A stretch of 64,000 bases of DNA from positions 1 to 64,000 of the forward strand of contig CAYTNV010000020.1 of the NCBI GenBank assembly GCA_964439395.1, given 5' to 3'. Source of the DNA: JAUUSJ01 sp964439395. Lineage in GTDB: Bacteria; Bacillota; Clostridia; Lachnospirales; Lachnospiraceae. Shown here one piece after another: positions 53,389 to 61,283 of the stretch. The notes under the pieces were generated by a model. The model made no database searches. It was not told the origin of the DNA and saw only the letters and a program-made list of their open reading frames with translations. Both the position numbers and the translations under genes were made by a program. Within the stretch, counting starts at the first letter, position 1. Each line of letters opens with the position of its first letter.

Positions 53389-54459
53389 ATGAAACGATTT
53401 ATGATTATGACAATATTGCTGGCAGCAGTTTTGCTTTCTGCTACTGCTTGTACAGCAACTTCTAACTCTCAAGAAAAACAAAATGCTCAAACCACTAATC
53501 CTGCTGCCACAAATGAGGGACAATCCGACGAAAAAAAGGATGGCGATCCAAATAGCAGCTTAAATAGTAATCCAAATGGTGGCCGAGGCGGTCGAGGTGG
53601 TCAAGGAAGGGATATGTCCAATCAAAATAGTGAACCAGATGAAGAACTTCAAGCTATTTTGGATGAGGTACAAGACAAGTATCAGCTACTGACTTTCACC
53701 GACCCAGATACGGGCTTTAAAATGCAGTATGAACTATTTATCCCGGAAAACTATGATAATACGAAGAACTATCCTATGATTATGTTTATTCCAGACTCCC
53801 GTGCCGCTGGTCAGGAACCAGAATTTTCACTCACTATTGGATGGGGCGGCGTTATTTGGGCAACTGCAGCGGAACAAGCTAAACATCCTTGCTTTGTATT
53901 GATTCCCATCTTTACAGAAACTATCGTGGATGACAACTTCAACACATCCTCTCAAATCGATGTAGCTGTCAACTTGATTCACAATCTATGCGATACTTAT
54001 TCTATTGATACAGACCGTCTATATACGACTGGTCAATCCATGGGAGGAATGACATCTTTCCATCTCAATGTGGCTTATCCTGATTTGTTCGCTGCTTCTC
54101 TGTTTGTGGGCAGTCAGTGGAATAATGAAATTTTAAATGTTCTGGAAAAAGATAAATTCTTCTATATCGTCTCAGCTGGTGATGACAAGGCCTCCACAGG
54201 ACAGACTGGCCTGATGGCCGTCTTTGATGATGACGGTATTGCCTATACCCACGAGGAATGGAGTGCTCAGGAAGACCGTGATACACAGAATGCTTCCATC
54301 GAAGCTATGATTGCAAAAGGATTGAATGCCAATTTTGTTACCTTTACAAAAGGAACGACTGTTGCGGGAGGAGCCTCTGGCAGCGAACATCTGACATCTT
54401 TCGATTATGCATATAAGCTGGAAGCTGTGCGAGATTGGTTGTTTTCCCAAAGCAAATAA
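53389..54459 (+). CDS. Secreted alpha/beta-hydrolase lipoprotein (esterase/peptidase-like)
   Basis: A lipoprotein signal with lipobox SATAC (Cys about residue 20) is followed by a low-complexity linker with a Gly/Arg run (GGRGGRGGQGRDM). The catalytic domain (from about residue 95) is an alpha/beta-hydrolase of the predicted-peptidase/PHB-depolymerase type: oxyanion region YPMIMFIPDS, nucleophile Ser in TTGQSMGGMTSFHLN, and a His near the end in GSEHLTSFDYAYK. It is exported and membrane-anchored. The substrate is unknown, possibly an ester-linked glycan or peptide. AAAGGTGG precedes ATG 53389; the frame upstream starts with GTG 53377 and is less likely. Confidence 0.88.
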   Translation: MKRFMIMTILLAAVLLSATACTATSNSQEKQNAQTTNPAATNEGQSDEKKDGDPNSSLNSNPNGGRGGRGGQGRDMSNQNSEPDEELQAILDEVQDKYQLLTFTDPDTGFKMQYELFIPENYDNTKNYPMIMFIPDSRAAGQEPEFSLTIGWGGVIWATAAEQAKHPCFVLIPIFTETIVDDNFNTSSQIDVAVNLIHNLCDTYSIDTDRLYTTGQSMGGMTSFHLNVAYPDLFAASLFVGSQWNNEILNVLEKDKFFYIVSAGDDKASTGQTGLMAVFDDDGIAYTHEEWSAQEDRDTQNASIEAMIAKGLNANFVTFTKGTTVAGGASGSEHLTSFDYAYKLEAVRDWLFSQSK

Positions 54460-54520
54460 AAGACAAGCGGATTGCCGTCTTGAAGAAATGAAATCGTTGC
54501 TAATTTATAACAATATCACT

Positions 54521-54551
54521 AAACAGGAAATCTTAAAAAGGTTTCCTGTTT
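54521..54551 (+). terminator. Terminator after the esterase gene
   Basis: AAACAGGAAA and TTTCCTGTTT form a 10-bp stem followed by TTT. Confidence 0.85.
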
Positions 54552-54712
54552 TTTCGTATCCAGTACTTCCGCCTAGCTAGCAAGTGATTTGACAGACAAT
54601 TTCCAATAGTTTGAAGCCTACATTTTGATAAAAGGTGTCGAAAACAGTTTTTTATCATAGTACTAGTCAATCCACCGAAACAATGATTACCTTATAAGTT
54701 TTAACCAAAAGA

Positions 54713-54749
54713 GCTGATAAACATATCCTACCCAGATATGTTTATCAGC
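54713..54749 (-). terminator. Putative terminator of the thioredoxin reductase fusion
   Basis: GCTGATAAACATATC pairs perfectly with GATATGTTTATCAGC (15 bp) around a 7-nt loop. On the minus strand it is followed by TCTTTTGG. The stem is strong, but the T-run is interrupted. Confidence 0.7.
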
Positions 54750-54786
54750 CCCAATCATAAGTTTAAATTCTCTTTTATGATAAAAA

Positions 54787-56052
54787 TTATGCATTTTCTG
54801 CCAGATATTCTTCTGCATGGTGAACAGCAACAGCGCCATCGGCTACGGCTGTCACTACTTGACGCAAATCTTTTGTGCGGACATCACCCACAGCGTATAC
54901 TCCTGCAATATTGGTGCGAGTAGACTCATTAGCAATAATATAGCCTCCTTTATCCAATTCCAATTGCCCCTGTACCAGTTCCGTTGCAGGCTTTCTTCCT
55001 ACACTGATAAATACACCATCGCATTCCACCTGTTGTATTTCTCCAGTATTTACATCTTTCAGTTTTACACCCGTGATTTTATCATCATAAAGGAACTCTT
55101 CCACAGTGGCGTTCCAACAAAATTCCACATTCTCTGCTTTCATAAGAGGTTCATGATAAATTTTCGTGGCGCGCAGAGTATCTCTGCGGTGAACGAGAAT
55201 CACTTTTTTTGCAATACGGCTAAGAAGCATGGCGTCTGCTGCCGCTGTATTTCCTCCTCCGACGACTACAACCGTCTTTCCTTTATAAAACATACCATCG
55301 CAGGCTGCACAGTAGTTGACTCCTCGTCCAATAAGTTCTTTTTCCATGGAGATACCCAGTTCTCTCGGACTGGCTCCTGTGGAAAATACAATGGTTTTGC
55401 CATAAAGACTTCCTGCATTGGTCTTGATTACTTTAGGATTTTTATTCAGCTCGACTGCCAAAACTTCAGCTAGTTTCGTTTTGGCACCAAAACGTTCCGC
55501 TCCCTGTCGCATTTTTTCCGCCAGAGAAAAACCGTCTATTCCATTTTCAAAACCAGGATAATTGTCAATTTGTTGTGTTAAAGCCATCTGTCCGCCAGCA
55601 GAAAGTTTTTCCAAAACGATGGTCTTTATACCAGCACGGGCAGCGTATAAAGCAGTGGTATATCCGCCAGGACCACCGCCAATTACGACCATATCATAGA
55701 GCGACTGGTCTTTCTTCGTATCCTCTCCTAAGTTTTCCATCGTTTTTTGTATAAAAGAATCAATGGTAGATTTTGCTTCTGGTGCTACGATAGAATCCAG
55801 AACTTTACCATCTCTATATAATACTAACGTAGGAATTATTTCAATTTTTTCGGCATTGGCCAGTTCTGGCTCTTCATCAATATTGATTTTTACAGCGACC
55901 AAAGAATCCGCGTACTCTTCTGCGATTATATCATAAGCAGGGCTGATACGGCGGCAATAACCACACCAAGGAGCCCAGTAATCTACTAGTATAGTTTGAC
56001 CACTTTTTAATAGAGCCTGAAATTGTTCTTTATTAATATTTTTAACAGCCAT
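54787..56052 (-). CDS. Thioredoxin-thioredoxin reductase fusion
   Basis: Residues 1-105 are a thioredoxin domain with active site WAPWCGYCRRISP (CGYC rather than the usual CGPC). After a linker of about 12 residues, residues 118-421 form a complete NADPH-dependent flavoprotein thioredoxin reductase: FAD motif VVIGGGPGGYTTALYAARAG, redox site CAACDG (CATCDG in most), NADPH motif VVGGGNTAAADAMLL and the C-terminal GVYAVGDVR. Each half is intact. The fusion presumably passes electrons from NADPH internally to the N-terminal thioredoxin. N-terminal placement differs from the mycobacterial TrxR-Trx fusion. Start at ATG 56052 with AGGAGGG upstream. Confidence 0.93.
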   Translation of the reverse strand: MAVKNINKEQFQALLKSGQTILVDYWAPWCGYCRRISPAYDIIAEEYADSLVAVKINIDEEPELANAEKIEIIPTLVLYRDGKVLDSIVAPEAKSTIDSFIQKTMENLGEDTKKDQSLYDMVVIGGGPGGYTTALYAARAGIKTIVLEKLSAGGQMALTQQIDNYPGFENGIDGFSLAEKMRQGAERFGAKTKLAEVLAVELNKNPKVIKTNAGSLYGKTIVFSTGASPRELGISMEKELIGRGVNYCAACDGMFYKGKTVVVVGGGNTAAADAMLLSRIAKKVILVHRRDTLRATKIYHEPLMKAENVEFCWNATVEEFLYDDKITGVKLKDVNTGEIQQVECDGVFISVGRKPATELVQGQLELDKGGYIIANESTRTNIAGVYAVGDVRTKDLRQVVTAVADGAVAVHHAEEYLAENA

Positions 56053-56275
56053 TTCGTTTCCCTCCTTTATCTTTCACAGTATACTTATTTTGTAAAGAAT
56101 TATACTTTTGTTTTCTATATGCAATTATTGGTAATATATAGGATAAATTATTTCTTCTTTTAATCCTTATAAATAATGTCTATTTTATAATCTCCTATAT
56201 ACCTGTCACATTACCATTCTCTTGATATCTATCATTCTAACACGCTATTAATTACTTTACCAGAAAATATTATAA

Positions 56276-56404
56276 TCAAAACTCTTCATTTAAACTTGAA
56301 TTTTTTACAATACGTGTTTTTCTCATTCCATCTAAAGCTTTATACAATGTTTTTATCCATGCATACTCATATGCTCTTCCCTGATTATTACTTTTGGTAC
56401 TCAT
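56276..56404 (-). pseudogene. Remnant of a HaeIII-like restriction endonuclease (first 42 residues)
   Basis: In the frame of the methyltransferase C-terminus, an internal Met begins MSTKSNNQGRAYEYAWIKTL, continues KALDGMRKTRIVKNSSL and stops at 56276 after NEEF. A GRAYEY start followed by a VxNSSL block resembles, from memory, the start of HaeIII-type endonucleases, and the gene position after an M.HaeIII-like methyltransferase fits. Only the first 42 residues remain, so no nuclease is made. No further endonuclease sequence is visible down to 56053. Confidence 0.5.
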
Positions 56405-57204
56405 TTTCTTTTCATTGACCTCCCTTGCATCAATAACATCATCGTCAACCTCAACGGATGCTCCTTCACCCTCCAAATATTTCCTAATTGCAATTGCAAT
56501 TTCATACGCCAAATTCACTGGAACAGCATTTCCTATCATCTTATATGCGGTATTAGTATTACTGTAAATAAACTTAAAATCATCTGGAAATCCTTGAACT
56601 CTTGCCACTTCCCTAATTGTCATTCTTCGATACAAATCTTCTTTGCCTTCAACAAAACGACAATCATCAGGAGCTACTTTTACCATTTTAGGAGCTTGTG
56701 GATGTAATTGACATTGAATACCCTTTTTCTTTCTTCTGCAACTCCATAATCCTTAGCATTTACAAGCGTAAGTGTCACATCATATCCGACTCCTTCAAAT
56801 AGGCGTAGAATATTCTGAACTGCTTCTGAATGTCTATTTGCTAACATACCACTTACATTTTCAGCCAAAAAAAATTTTGGCTTAAATTGTTCTAAAATTC
56901 GTATATAATCATAAAACAACTGACCTCTAGCATCATTTATTCCCTTTAAAGAACCAGCTTCAGACCAAGATTGACATGGTGGACCTCCAATAATCCCGTC
57001 AACTTCTCCATCGATATATTTTGAAATCTTATCTAAATTAATCTTCCTTACATCCCCCTCAATAAGATGTGTATTGGGATGATTTGCCTTAAATGTATCC
57101 CAAATAGTTTTATCAAACTCATTTGCAACAGGTATGTTAAAACCAGCCTTTTCAAATCCAAGATCAAGTCCTCCACATCCGCTAAATAAGCTAATTACAT
57201 TCAT
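56276..57204 (-). pseudogene. M.HaeIII-like cytosine-C5 DNA methyltransferase, target-recognition domain deleted
   Basis: From ATG 57204 the N-terminal half is intact: motif I LFSGCGGLDLGFEKAG, motif IV GIIGGPPCQSWSEAG with the catalytic Cys, motif VI FFLAENVSGM, and motif VIII AEERKRVF. In another frame follow QCQLHPQAPKM, FVEGKEDLYRRMTIREVARV (motif IX) and YKMIGNAVPVNLAYEIA (motif X). In M.HaeIII these flanks are separated by about 87 residues containing the target-recognition domain. Here they are joined near 56716 by a deletion that also shifts the frame. The enzyme cannot be functional. The original target was probably GGCC. It overlaps a ribbon-helix-helix gene by 14 bases. Confidence 0.85.
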
Positions 57205-57373
57205 CTATTTTATCTCCTTCTTCGCTGTTTTTAATTATTTTAGATGCTTCAATAAGTGCAGTTCTTCTTATAAATTCACTATATGAAGCATAGGCTTCCA
57301 ACCTTGCAGCCTGTTTAAATTTATTTAAATCTTCTTCACTCACTCTTATACTAATAGATATTGATTTTTTCAT
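57191..57373 (-). CDS. Small ribbon-helix-helix protein
   Basis: The 60-residue protein (from ATG 57373) has the ribbon-helix-helix pattern: beta strand SISISIRVSEEDLNKF, helix A KQAARLEAYAS, helix B YSEFIRRTALIEASKII. It resembles antitoxin/CopG- or DUF1778-type DNA-binding proteins. A GGAGGTG site and a good promoter lie upstream. It overlaps the start of the dead methyltransferase, so it may be the controller of that lost restriction-modification system, or a leftover antitoxin. No toxin is adjacent. Confidence 0.8.
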   Translation of the reverse strand: MKKSISISIRVSEEDLNKFKQAARLEAYASYSEFIRRTALIEASKIIKNSEEGDKIDECN

Positions 57374-57393
57374 TATAGAACACCTCCTCATTT

Positions 57394-57422
57394 ATTTTAT
57401 TGTTCACGTATGTCAATGTCAA
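57394..57422 (-). promoter_or_regulatory. Sigma-A promoter for the ribbon-helix-helix gene
   Basis: Minus strand TTGACA (57417-57422), 17-bp spacer, TAAAAT (57394-57399), about 20 bases before the start codon. TTGACATTGACA is a short direct repeat over the -35 box. Confidence 0.75.
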
Positions 57423-57459
57423 TACTTTGTTGCACAAACATTTGTTTACAATACAAAAT

Positions 57460-57493
57460 GAGCCAGTGTAAGGGCTACCCCTCACTCTGACTC
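57460..57493. other. 15-bp hairpin at the presumed right end of an IS605 remnant
   Basis: GAGCCAGTGTAAGGG pairs with CCCTCACTCTGACTC (one mismatch, two G-T pairs) around a 4-nt loop. It lies between the ribbon-helix-helix promoter and the TnpB tail. It could be a terminator or the subterminal hairpin of an IS200/IS605-type end. Confidence 0.5.
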
Positions 57494-57584
57494 AAATTCT
57501 GCTACAACATTTATCCACATATTTGAACACATAAAAATTTTTTTCACTTTTTCCGTATACACTCTATCACTTTTACCAATCTTT

Positions 57585-57646
57585 GAACATATGTGAACTA
57601 CTCGGTAATTGAATTGCCGAGCATCTAATATGCGGAGCATATGTTC
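57585..57646 (-). other. Nested inverted-repeat structure downstream of TnpB remnant
   Basis: Outer arms GAACATATG/CATATGTTC enclose CTCGGTAATT/AATTGCCGAG (57601-57621) and ATATGC-GGA-GCATAT. It lies about 40 nt after the TnpB-like stop on the same strand, where the transposon right end and, in active elements, the guide RNA scaffold are found. Whether it is such an RNA is untested. Confidence 0.4.
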
Positions 57647-57686
57647 CGTAGATTTAGAGTGCGTCCATGACACCAATACTGTTTTT

Positions 57687-57892
57687 TTACACAGCTACTT
57701 TTAAAATATAAGGAACTCTTATAGCGATAGGATTTAATTCTATCATTATATTTTTTGCTTGAAAATATAATCTTAAAATATTATAGACTCCAACACAGTT
57801 GGTATTCCATGAATATTCCCCATCTTTATAAATACCACGATTTACTCTGTTAGATTTTTGAGCATTGTATCTATCTTTATAATTGTGAACTA
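57687..57892 (-). pseudogene. IS200/IS605-type TnpB C-terminal remnant
   Basis: A minus-strand frame without a start reads YKDRYNAQKSNRVNRGIYKD, then WNTNCVGVYNILRLYFQAKN, and ends PYILKVAV with TAA at 57687. A HRxxRGxY block followed by N-x-D/N-x-VGxYNILR is the extreme C-terminus of TnpB (IS605 OrfB) proteins. The catalytic Asp/Glu and zinc-finger regions upstream are absent, so only the tail of the gene remains. Preceding in-frame stops TGA and TAG lie at 57893-57901. Confidence 0.65.
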
Positions 57893-57982
57893 CCTATCAC
57901 CTAAAGGTAATGGGTAATTCACCCCCCTAGATTATAACATAGGAACAGATATTATTCCAATGTTAATCCAAACTAGAATTGG
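57893..57982. other. Short gap with CCTAAAGGTAATGGG dyad
   Basis: About 90 bp of non-coding sequence between the TnpB remnant and the RibD-like gene. It contains TACCTATCACCTAAAGGTAA, a weak dyad, and a CCCCCC run. No gene is seen. Confidence 0.4.
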
Positions 57983-58663
57983 TCAACCGATTACTTTATA
58001 CCGTATACGCATATAAGAATCTTGCAATACAGTGCATTCCATAAGCTTCAGCACACCTAATTTAGAAAGCTCACTTTCAGACGTCAAGGAGCATCCGTCT
58101 ATTAGAGTGACGGTTTCTTTTCCACCAATCAAAACAGGGGCAACAACAATATCAATATAATCAAACAACTTCTCCCGCAGAAATAAACCGTTTACAGTTC
58201 CACCAGATTGCACCGTCAACCGTTCGCATCCATAATCGGTCTTCAAATATGCAAGCGCTTCACATAAGGATAATTGTTCCTGATAAATAATATGCAGATT
58301 CTTTTCCTGCACACAAAATGCAGGGTGACTTTTATTTGATGTGATCAGCACAAACTCTTTTGACAATGCACAAAAATATCTAATACCGTGTTCTGTGAGA
58401 TGGTGATTGTCCAATACAACAAATGAAACGGACGTTTTATCAGGCATCTCTTTCTGATTGACACCAATCTTCGCTTGAACACGACCAGTATTGAATGACC
58501 AGAGGTCTGTAGTCTGTTCAATTTCATAGTACTGGTGCAAACCTTCTTTCAACCCATCGATTTTCGGGAAGTCCTTGTCTACATCCATTCCATCTGTCGA
58601 GCCTGTGCTGATTTTTCCATCCACAGACATCAGCATAAACAATGTTATTATAGGTCGATTCAT
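57983..58663 (-). CDS. RibD C-terminal/dihydrofolate reductase-like protein
   Basis: The 226-residue protein has the reductase fold of RibD C-terminal domains: PIITLFMLMSVDGKISTGSTD at the start, LWSFNTGRV, VVLDNHHLTEHG, LTVQSGGTVNGLFLREKLFDYIDIVVAPVLIGG (NADPH site and end of the sheet). It probably binds NADPH, but the substrate is unknown; riboflavin synthesis is unlikely as no deaminase domain is present. TTTGGAGGTGATAACGC precedes ATG 58663. Neighbouring remnants suggest the gene came with a mobile element. Confidence 0.87.
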   Translation of the reverse strand: MNRPIITLFMLMSVDGKISTGSTDGMDVDKDFPKIDGLKEGLHQYYEIEQTTDLWSFNTGRVQAKIGVNQKEMPDKTSVSFVVLDNHHLTEHGIRYFCALSKEFVLITSNKSHPAFCVQEKNLHIIYQEQLSLCEALAYLKTDYGCERLTVQSGGTVNGLFLREKLFDYIDIVVAPVLIGGKETVTLIDGCSLTSESELSKLGVLKLMECTVLQDSYMRIRYKVIG

Positions 58664-58900
58664 GCGTTATCACCTCCAAATCTCTATTTATCGCTGTCTT
58701 GACAACTATGAATAGTATAGCTTTTTTCCCCTCAATCTGAAAGCCACAAAGAGCAAATCCCACCAGAAAATCAAGGATATATAAACGGCTGCCGCCGCCT
58801 GCTTCAATTCTTTGCGGCTCCGCAAGGACAGGGGCAAGCTCGTTGCGGATAGCCTTATGCCCTCTGGGATTGCCCCTCACAACTACATCCTAGCATAAGA
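58664..58900 (-). other. GC-richer fragment upstream of the RibD-like gene
   Basis: Sequence from about 58780 to 58890 is clearly richer in G and C than its surroundings (for example GGCTGCCGCCGCCTGCTTC). A minus-strand frame reads NPRGHKAIRNELAPVLAEPQ without recognisable family. A TATACT box at about 58714-58719 on the minus strand may serve the RibD-like gene. Probably part of an imported element. Confidence 0.4.
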
Positions 58901-58904
58901 ATCA

Positions 58905-59050
58905 CCTTATAATATATAATCGTTCCACATTAATCAAGGTTTCTTTTTTACGTTTAGGGCAGTATAGTAGGAAATGTTTTAATTCAACAGCAATTCTCAT
59001 TTTATCACCACAAACAAGACAAAATGTCCATTTTGATTGTCCCACTGGAT
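58905..59050 (-). pseudogene. Cysteine-rich KTR-domain protein remnant
   Basis: The minus strand encodes KWTFCLVCGDKMRIAVELKH then FLLYCPKRKKETLINVERL and stops. Intact cysteine-rich KTR proteins, typical cargo of Tn916-like and related conjugative elements, read about WxxCPxCGNKTRxxIREDTELxNFPLYCPKCKxETLIN. Here the REDT segment is missing and the fourth cysteine is replaced by Arg, so the copy looks dead. Confidence 0.6.
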
Positions 59051-59063
59051 ATTCCCTATCTAC

Positions 59064-59160
59064 GGTTTAATTTCTTGAATGGCTTTATCTAAAAAAATTT
59101 CCCCATCTAAATGCTCCAACTCATGACCACAACCAAAACTCCATAAATTAAACTTCTTTT
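59064..59160 (-). pseudogene. Peptide deformylase-like C-terminal remnant
   Basis: A short minus-strand frame reads SFGCGHELEHLDGEIFLDKA and stops at TAG. HExxHLDG with the following strand is the metal-binding motif of peptide deformylase. The N-terminal two thirds, with the GxGLAA and EGCLS motifs, are missing. Assignment rests on this motif only. Confidence 0.45.
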
Positions 59161-59220
59161 ATATCTCATAAATACAGGATATTTTGTACTTTTTGATATA
59201 CAGTTTCTAATTATTTATTC

Positions 59221-59381
59221 CTCCCTTGTTAGATAACAGGGTATTTATACAGGCTCACTACGCTCGCCCGACTCCGCTTTCCTACAAGCAGGAATGCTTA
59301 AGAAAATCTATAGATTTTCTCGCACCGCTTCGTTTGTATACGTGTGACTATTCTTTTATACAAACTGGAAGTTGTTGAACT
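59221..59381. repeat. Palindrome-rich intergenic element
   Basis: It contains the 20-bp palindrome AGAAAATCTATAGATTTTCT (about 59302-59321) and several CGCT/TTCG-rich words (CTCACTACGCTCGCC, CACCGCTTCGTTTG). The composition recalls the interior of the 19.7 kb hairpin element. No gene. Confidence 0.4.
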
Positions 59382-59864
59382 TTATTTCATCACTTTCTGC
59401 ATTTTATATTGACCCTCTAGTCTGTTTTTAGGATTATCAATTTTAACAATATGAAACCCACACTTATTGACATAGAAATTATGATTTCTACTCGAAAAAA
59501 TAGGTGTTTCTGTATTCCAAGTCTTTGTATCAGGATATAATTTTTCAATCATATTCCATAGTTTTGTACCTAATCCTTGATTTTCATAAATCGGGTCAAT
59601 AAAGATATTTCCTAAGAAATTGTTATTATTTTCATTTATCCACAGAATTACTCCGCCAATTAACTGTTCATTCAATAAAATGCAATATGAAGAAGCATCT
59701 TTATGCAATCCCCACTTTCTCAAAAAATTACCATTATCATATCCATCAGGTCCACCTTTTTCCTCTCCAAGATGTATTTTTGTATCTTCATTAAAAGCTC
59801 GCTCCATTATTTTTGTTAATTCGTTTATATACGATTCCTCTAATTTAATGAGTTCCAGTTCCAT
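59382..59864 (-). CDS. GNAT-family N-acetyltransferase
   Basis: The 160-residue protein has motif A NIFIDPIYENQGLGTKLWNMIEKL and motif B TWNTETPIFSSRNHNFYVNKCGFHIVK of GNAT enzymes. LIGGVILWINENN is the strand before motif A. GGAAGGGAG precedes the start; ATG 59864 (MELELIKLEES) has the better spacing, ATG 59870 is possible. It lies 49 bases downstream of an HxlR regulator on the same strand, so they may form a unit. Acceptor unknown. Confidence 0.88.
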   Translation of the reverse strand: MELELIKLEESYINELTKIMERAFNEDTKIHLGEEKGGPDGYDNGNFLRKWGLHKDASSYCILLNEQLIGGVILWINENNNNFLGNIFIDPIYENQGLGTKLWNMIEKLYPDTKTWNTETPIFSSRNHNFYVNKCGFHIVKIDNPKNRLEGQYKMQKVMK

Positions 59865-59913
59865 AATCATCTCCCTTCCTGCAAAACATATACTCATCTT
59901 CCTTGCACACGCT

Positions 59914-60240
59914 TTATTGTAAGTTTTTATCTCCCCATTCTTTCATAAAGTTCAACACAGATATAAAATTTTGCCCTAGCGTTGTTAAATTATATTCTAC
60001 TCTTGGAGGGATTTCCTTAAAATCATGTCTTGTAATAAACCCGTCTGCTTCTAATTCTCGAAGTTGTTTTGTTAAAGATGATTCTGAAATTTCCTCTATA
60101 CAGCGGCGTAATTCTCCAAATCTATGTATGTCTTTAATAGCGATATAATAGAGAATTTCTAATTTATATTTACCGCCTAAAATTTTTTGTAATATAGACA
60201 TAGTTTTACAGCGTTTAATAGCAAACTGGCTTTTTCTCAT
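59914..60240 (-). CDS. HxlR-family transcriptional regulator
   Basis: The 108-residue winged-helix protein has the HxlR pattern: ILGGKYKLEILYYIAIKDIHRFGELRRCIEEISESSLTKQLRELEADGFITRHDF and EIPPRVEYNLTTLGQNFISVLNFMKEWG. It lacks the typical Cys sensor of HypR-type members near the N-terminus except Cys at residue 11 (KRCKTM), which could still be redox-active. It is divergent from the radical SAM gene at 60370 and upstream of an acetyltransferase gene. Either may be its target. Confidence 0.9.
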   Translation of the reverse strand: MRKSQFAIKRCKTMSILQKILGGKYKLEILYYIAIKDIHRFGELRRCIEEISESSLTKQLRELEADGFITRHDFKEIPPRVEYNLTTLGQNFISVLNFMKEWGDKNLQ

Positions 60241-60369
60241 ATTGAAACCTCCTTTTTTTAATTATAAAACTTTTACATCATAAAATCAATGTACTACAAA
60301 AAAGTTCAGTACTTTTATTTTTATTGTACAATGATATAATTAGATTCAAGAACAAAGGAGGTATAAATT

Positions 60370-61269
60370 ATGCATTATACAGGAACAATCTGGCGACCAC
60401 CTTATGAAGTGTCATCTTTACTTTTAGAGGTTACCGCAGGCTGCACACATCATAAATGCAAATTCTGTACACTTTATGATGATTTGCCATTCAAATTTAA
60501 AATGTCGCCTATGGAAGATATTGAATCAGATTTAAAAGAAGCAAAGGAAATATATAAATTTTGGAAAAATCATGAGGTAACTCGTACTTTTTTAACAGGA
60601 GCAAATCCCTTCGCTCTAAATTATGAGAAACTAATGAACCTATCAAAATTAATCCATAAATATTTTCCAGAAACAAAAACGATTGGCTGTTTTTCAAGAA
60701 TAACAGATATTACTTTAAAATCAGATGAGCAACTTGCCAATTTACAAAAATCTGGATATGATGGATTAACTATCGGTATTGAAACTGCTGACGATGAAGC
60801 GTTACATTTTATGAACAAGGGTTATTTATCGGCTGATATTTTAAGACAATGTAAACGATTAGATAAAGCAGGGATTCACTATAACTTCTTTTATTTGACA
60901 GGCATTTCTGGAGCAGGTCGTGGAGAATCAGGAGCAAAAATAACAGCAGAGATATGCAACCAGCTTCACCCAACAGAAATCGGTGCCAATATGTTGACGA
61001 TTTATCCTAATTCAGAACTTTATCAAGAGATTCAAAAAGGAAACTGGAAAGAGGAAAATGAAATTGAAAAATATAAGGAAATACGAACTTTGATAGACAA
61101 CTTAAAGATTCCTACTATTTTTGAAGCATTGGGAGCTTCAAATGCGTTTCAATTACATGGTGTGTTACCAAACGATAAAGAAAAGTTACTGGCAACACTC
61201 GATAAAATAATAGCAACTGTAAGCGAAGAAGATTTACAGCGTTATCGAAAAAGCATTCATCATTTATAA
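60370..61269 (+). CDS. Radical SAM protein
   Basis: The 299-residue protein has the 4Fe-4S motif CxxxCxxC in EVTAGCTHHKCKFCTLYDDL (about residues 25-35). Further radical SAM features are FLTGANPFALNYEKL and DGLTIGIETADDEALHFMNKG (the Gly-rich SAM contact and sheet strands). The C-terminus ends without a second cluster motif. The reaction is unknown; relatives are annotated only as radical SAM proteins. AAGGAGG precedes the ATG. A decayed tandem copy follows immediately downstream, and an HxlR regulator is divergent. Confidence 0.9.
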   Translation: MHYTGTIWRPPYEVSSLLLEVTAGCTHHKCKFCTLYDDLPFKFKMSPMEDIESDLKEAKEIYKFWKNHEVTRTFLTGANPFALNYEKLMNLSKLIHKYFPETKTIGCFSRITDITLKSDEQLANLQKSGYDGLTIGIETADDEALHFMNKGYLSADILRQCKRLDKAGIHYNFFYLTGISGAGRGESGAKITAEICNQLHPTEIGANMLTIYPNSELYQEIQKGNWKEENEIEKYKEIRTLIDNLKIPTIFEALGASNAFQLHGVLPNDKEKLLATLDKIIATVSEEDLQRYRKSIHHL

Positions 61270-61283
61270 AGAAGGTTATTTTA

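Noticed and set aside
57482..57676. A 64-residue minus-strand frame over the hairpins next to the TnpB remnant
   Set aside because: No ribosome binding site or family resemblance; it runs through strong inverted repeats and is better explained as non-coding.
58524..58880. A 118-residue minus-strand frame overlapping the start of the RibD-like gene
   Set aside because: It overlaps a well-supported gene and its ribosome binding region. Only the upstream, GC-richer part may be a remnant.
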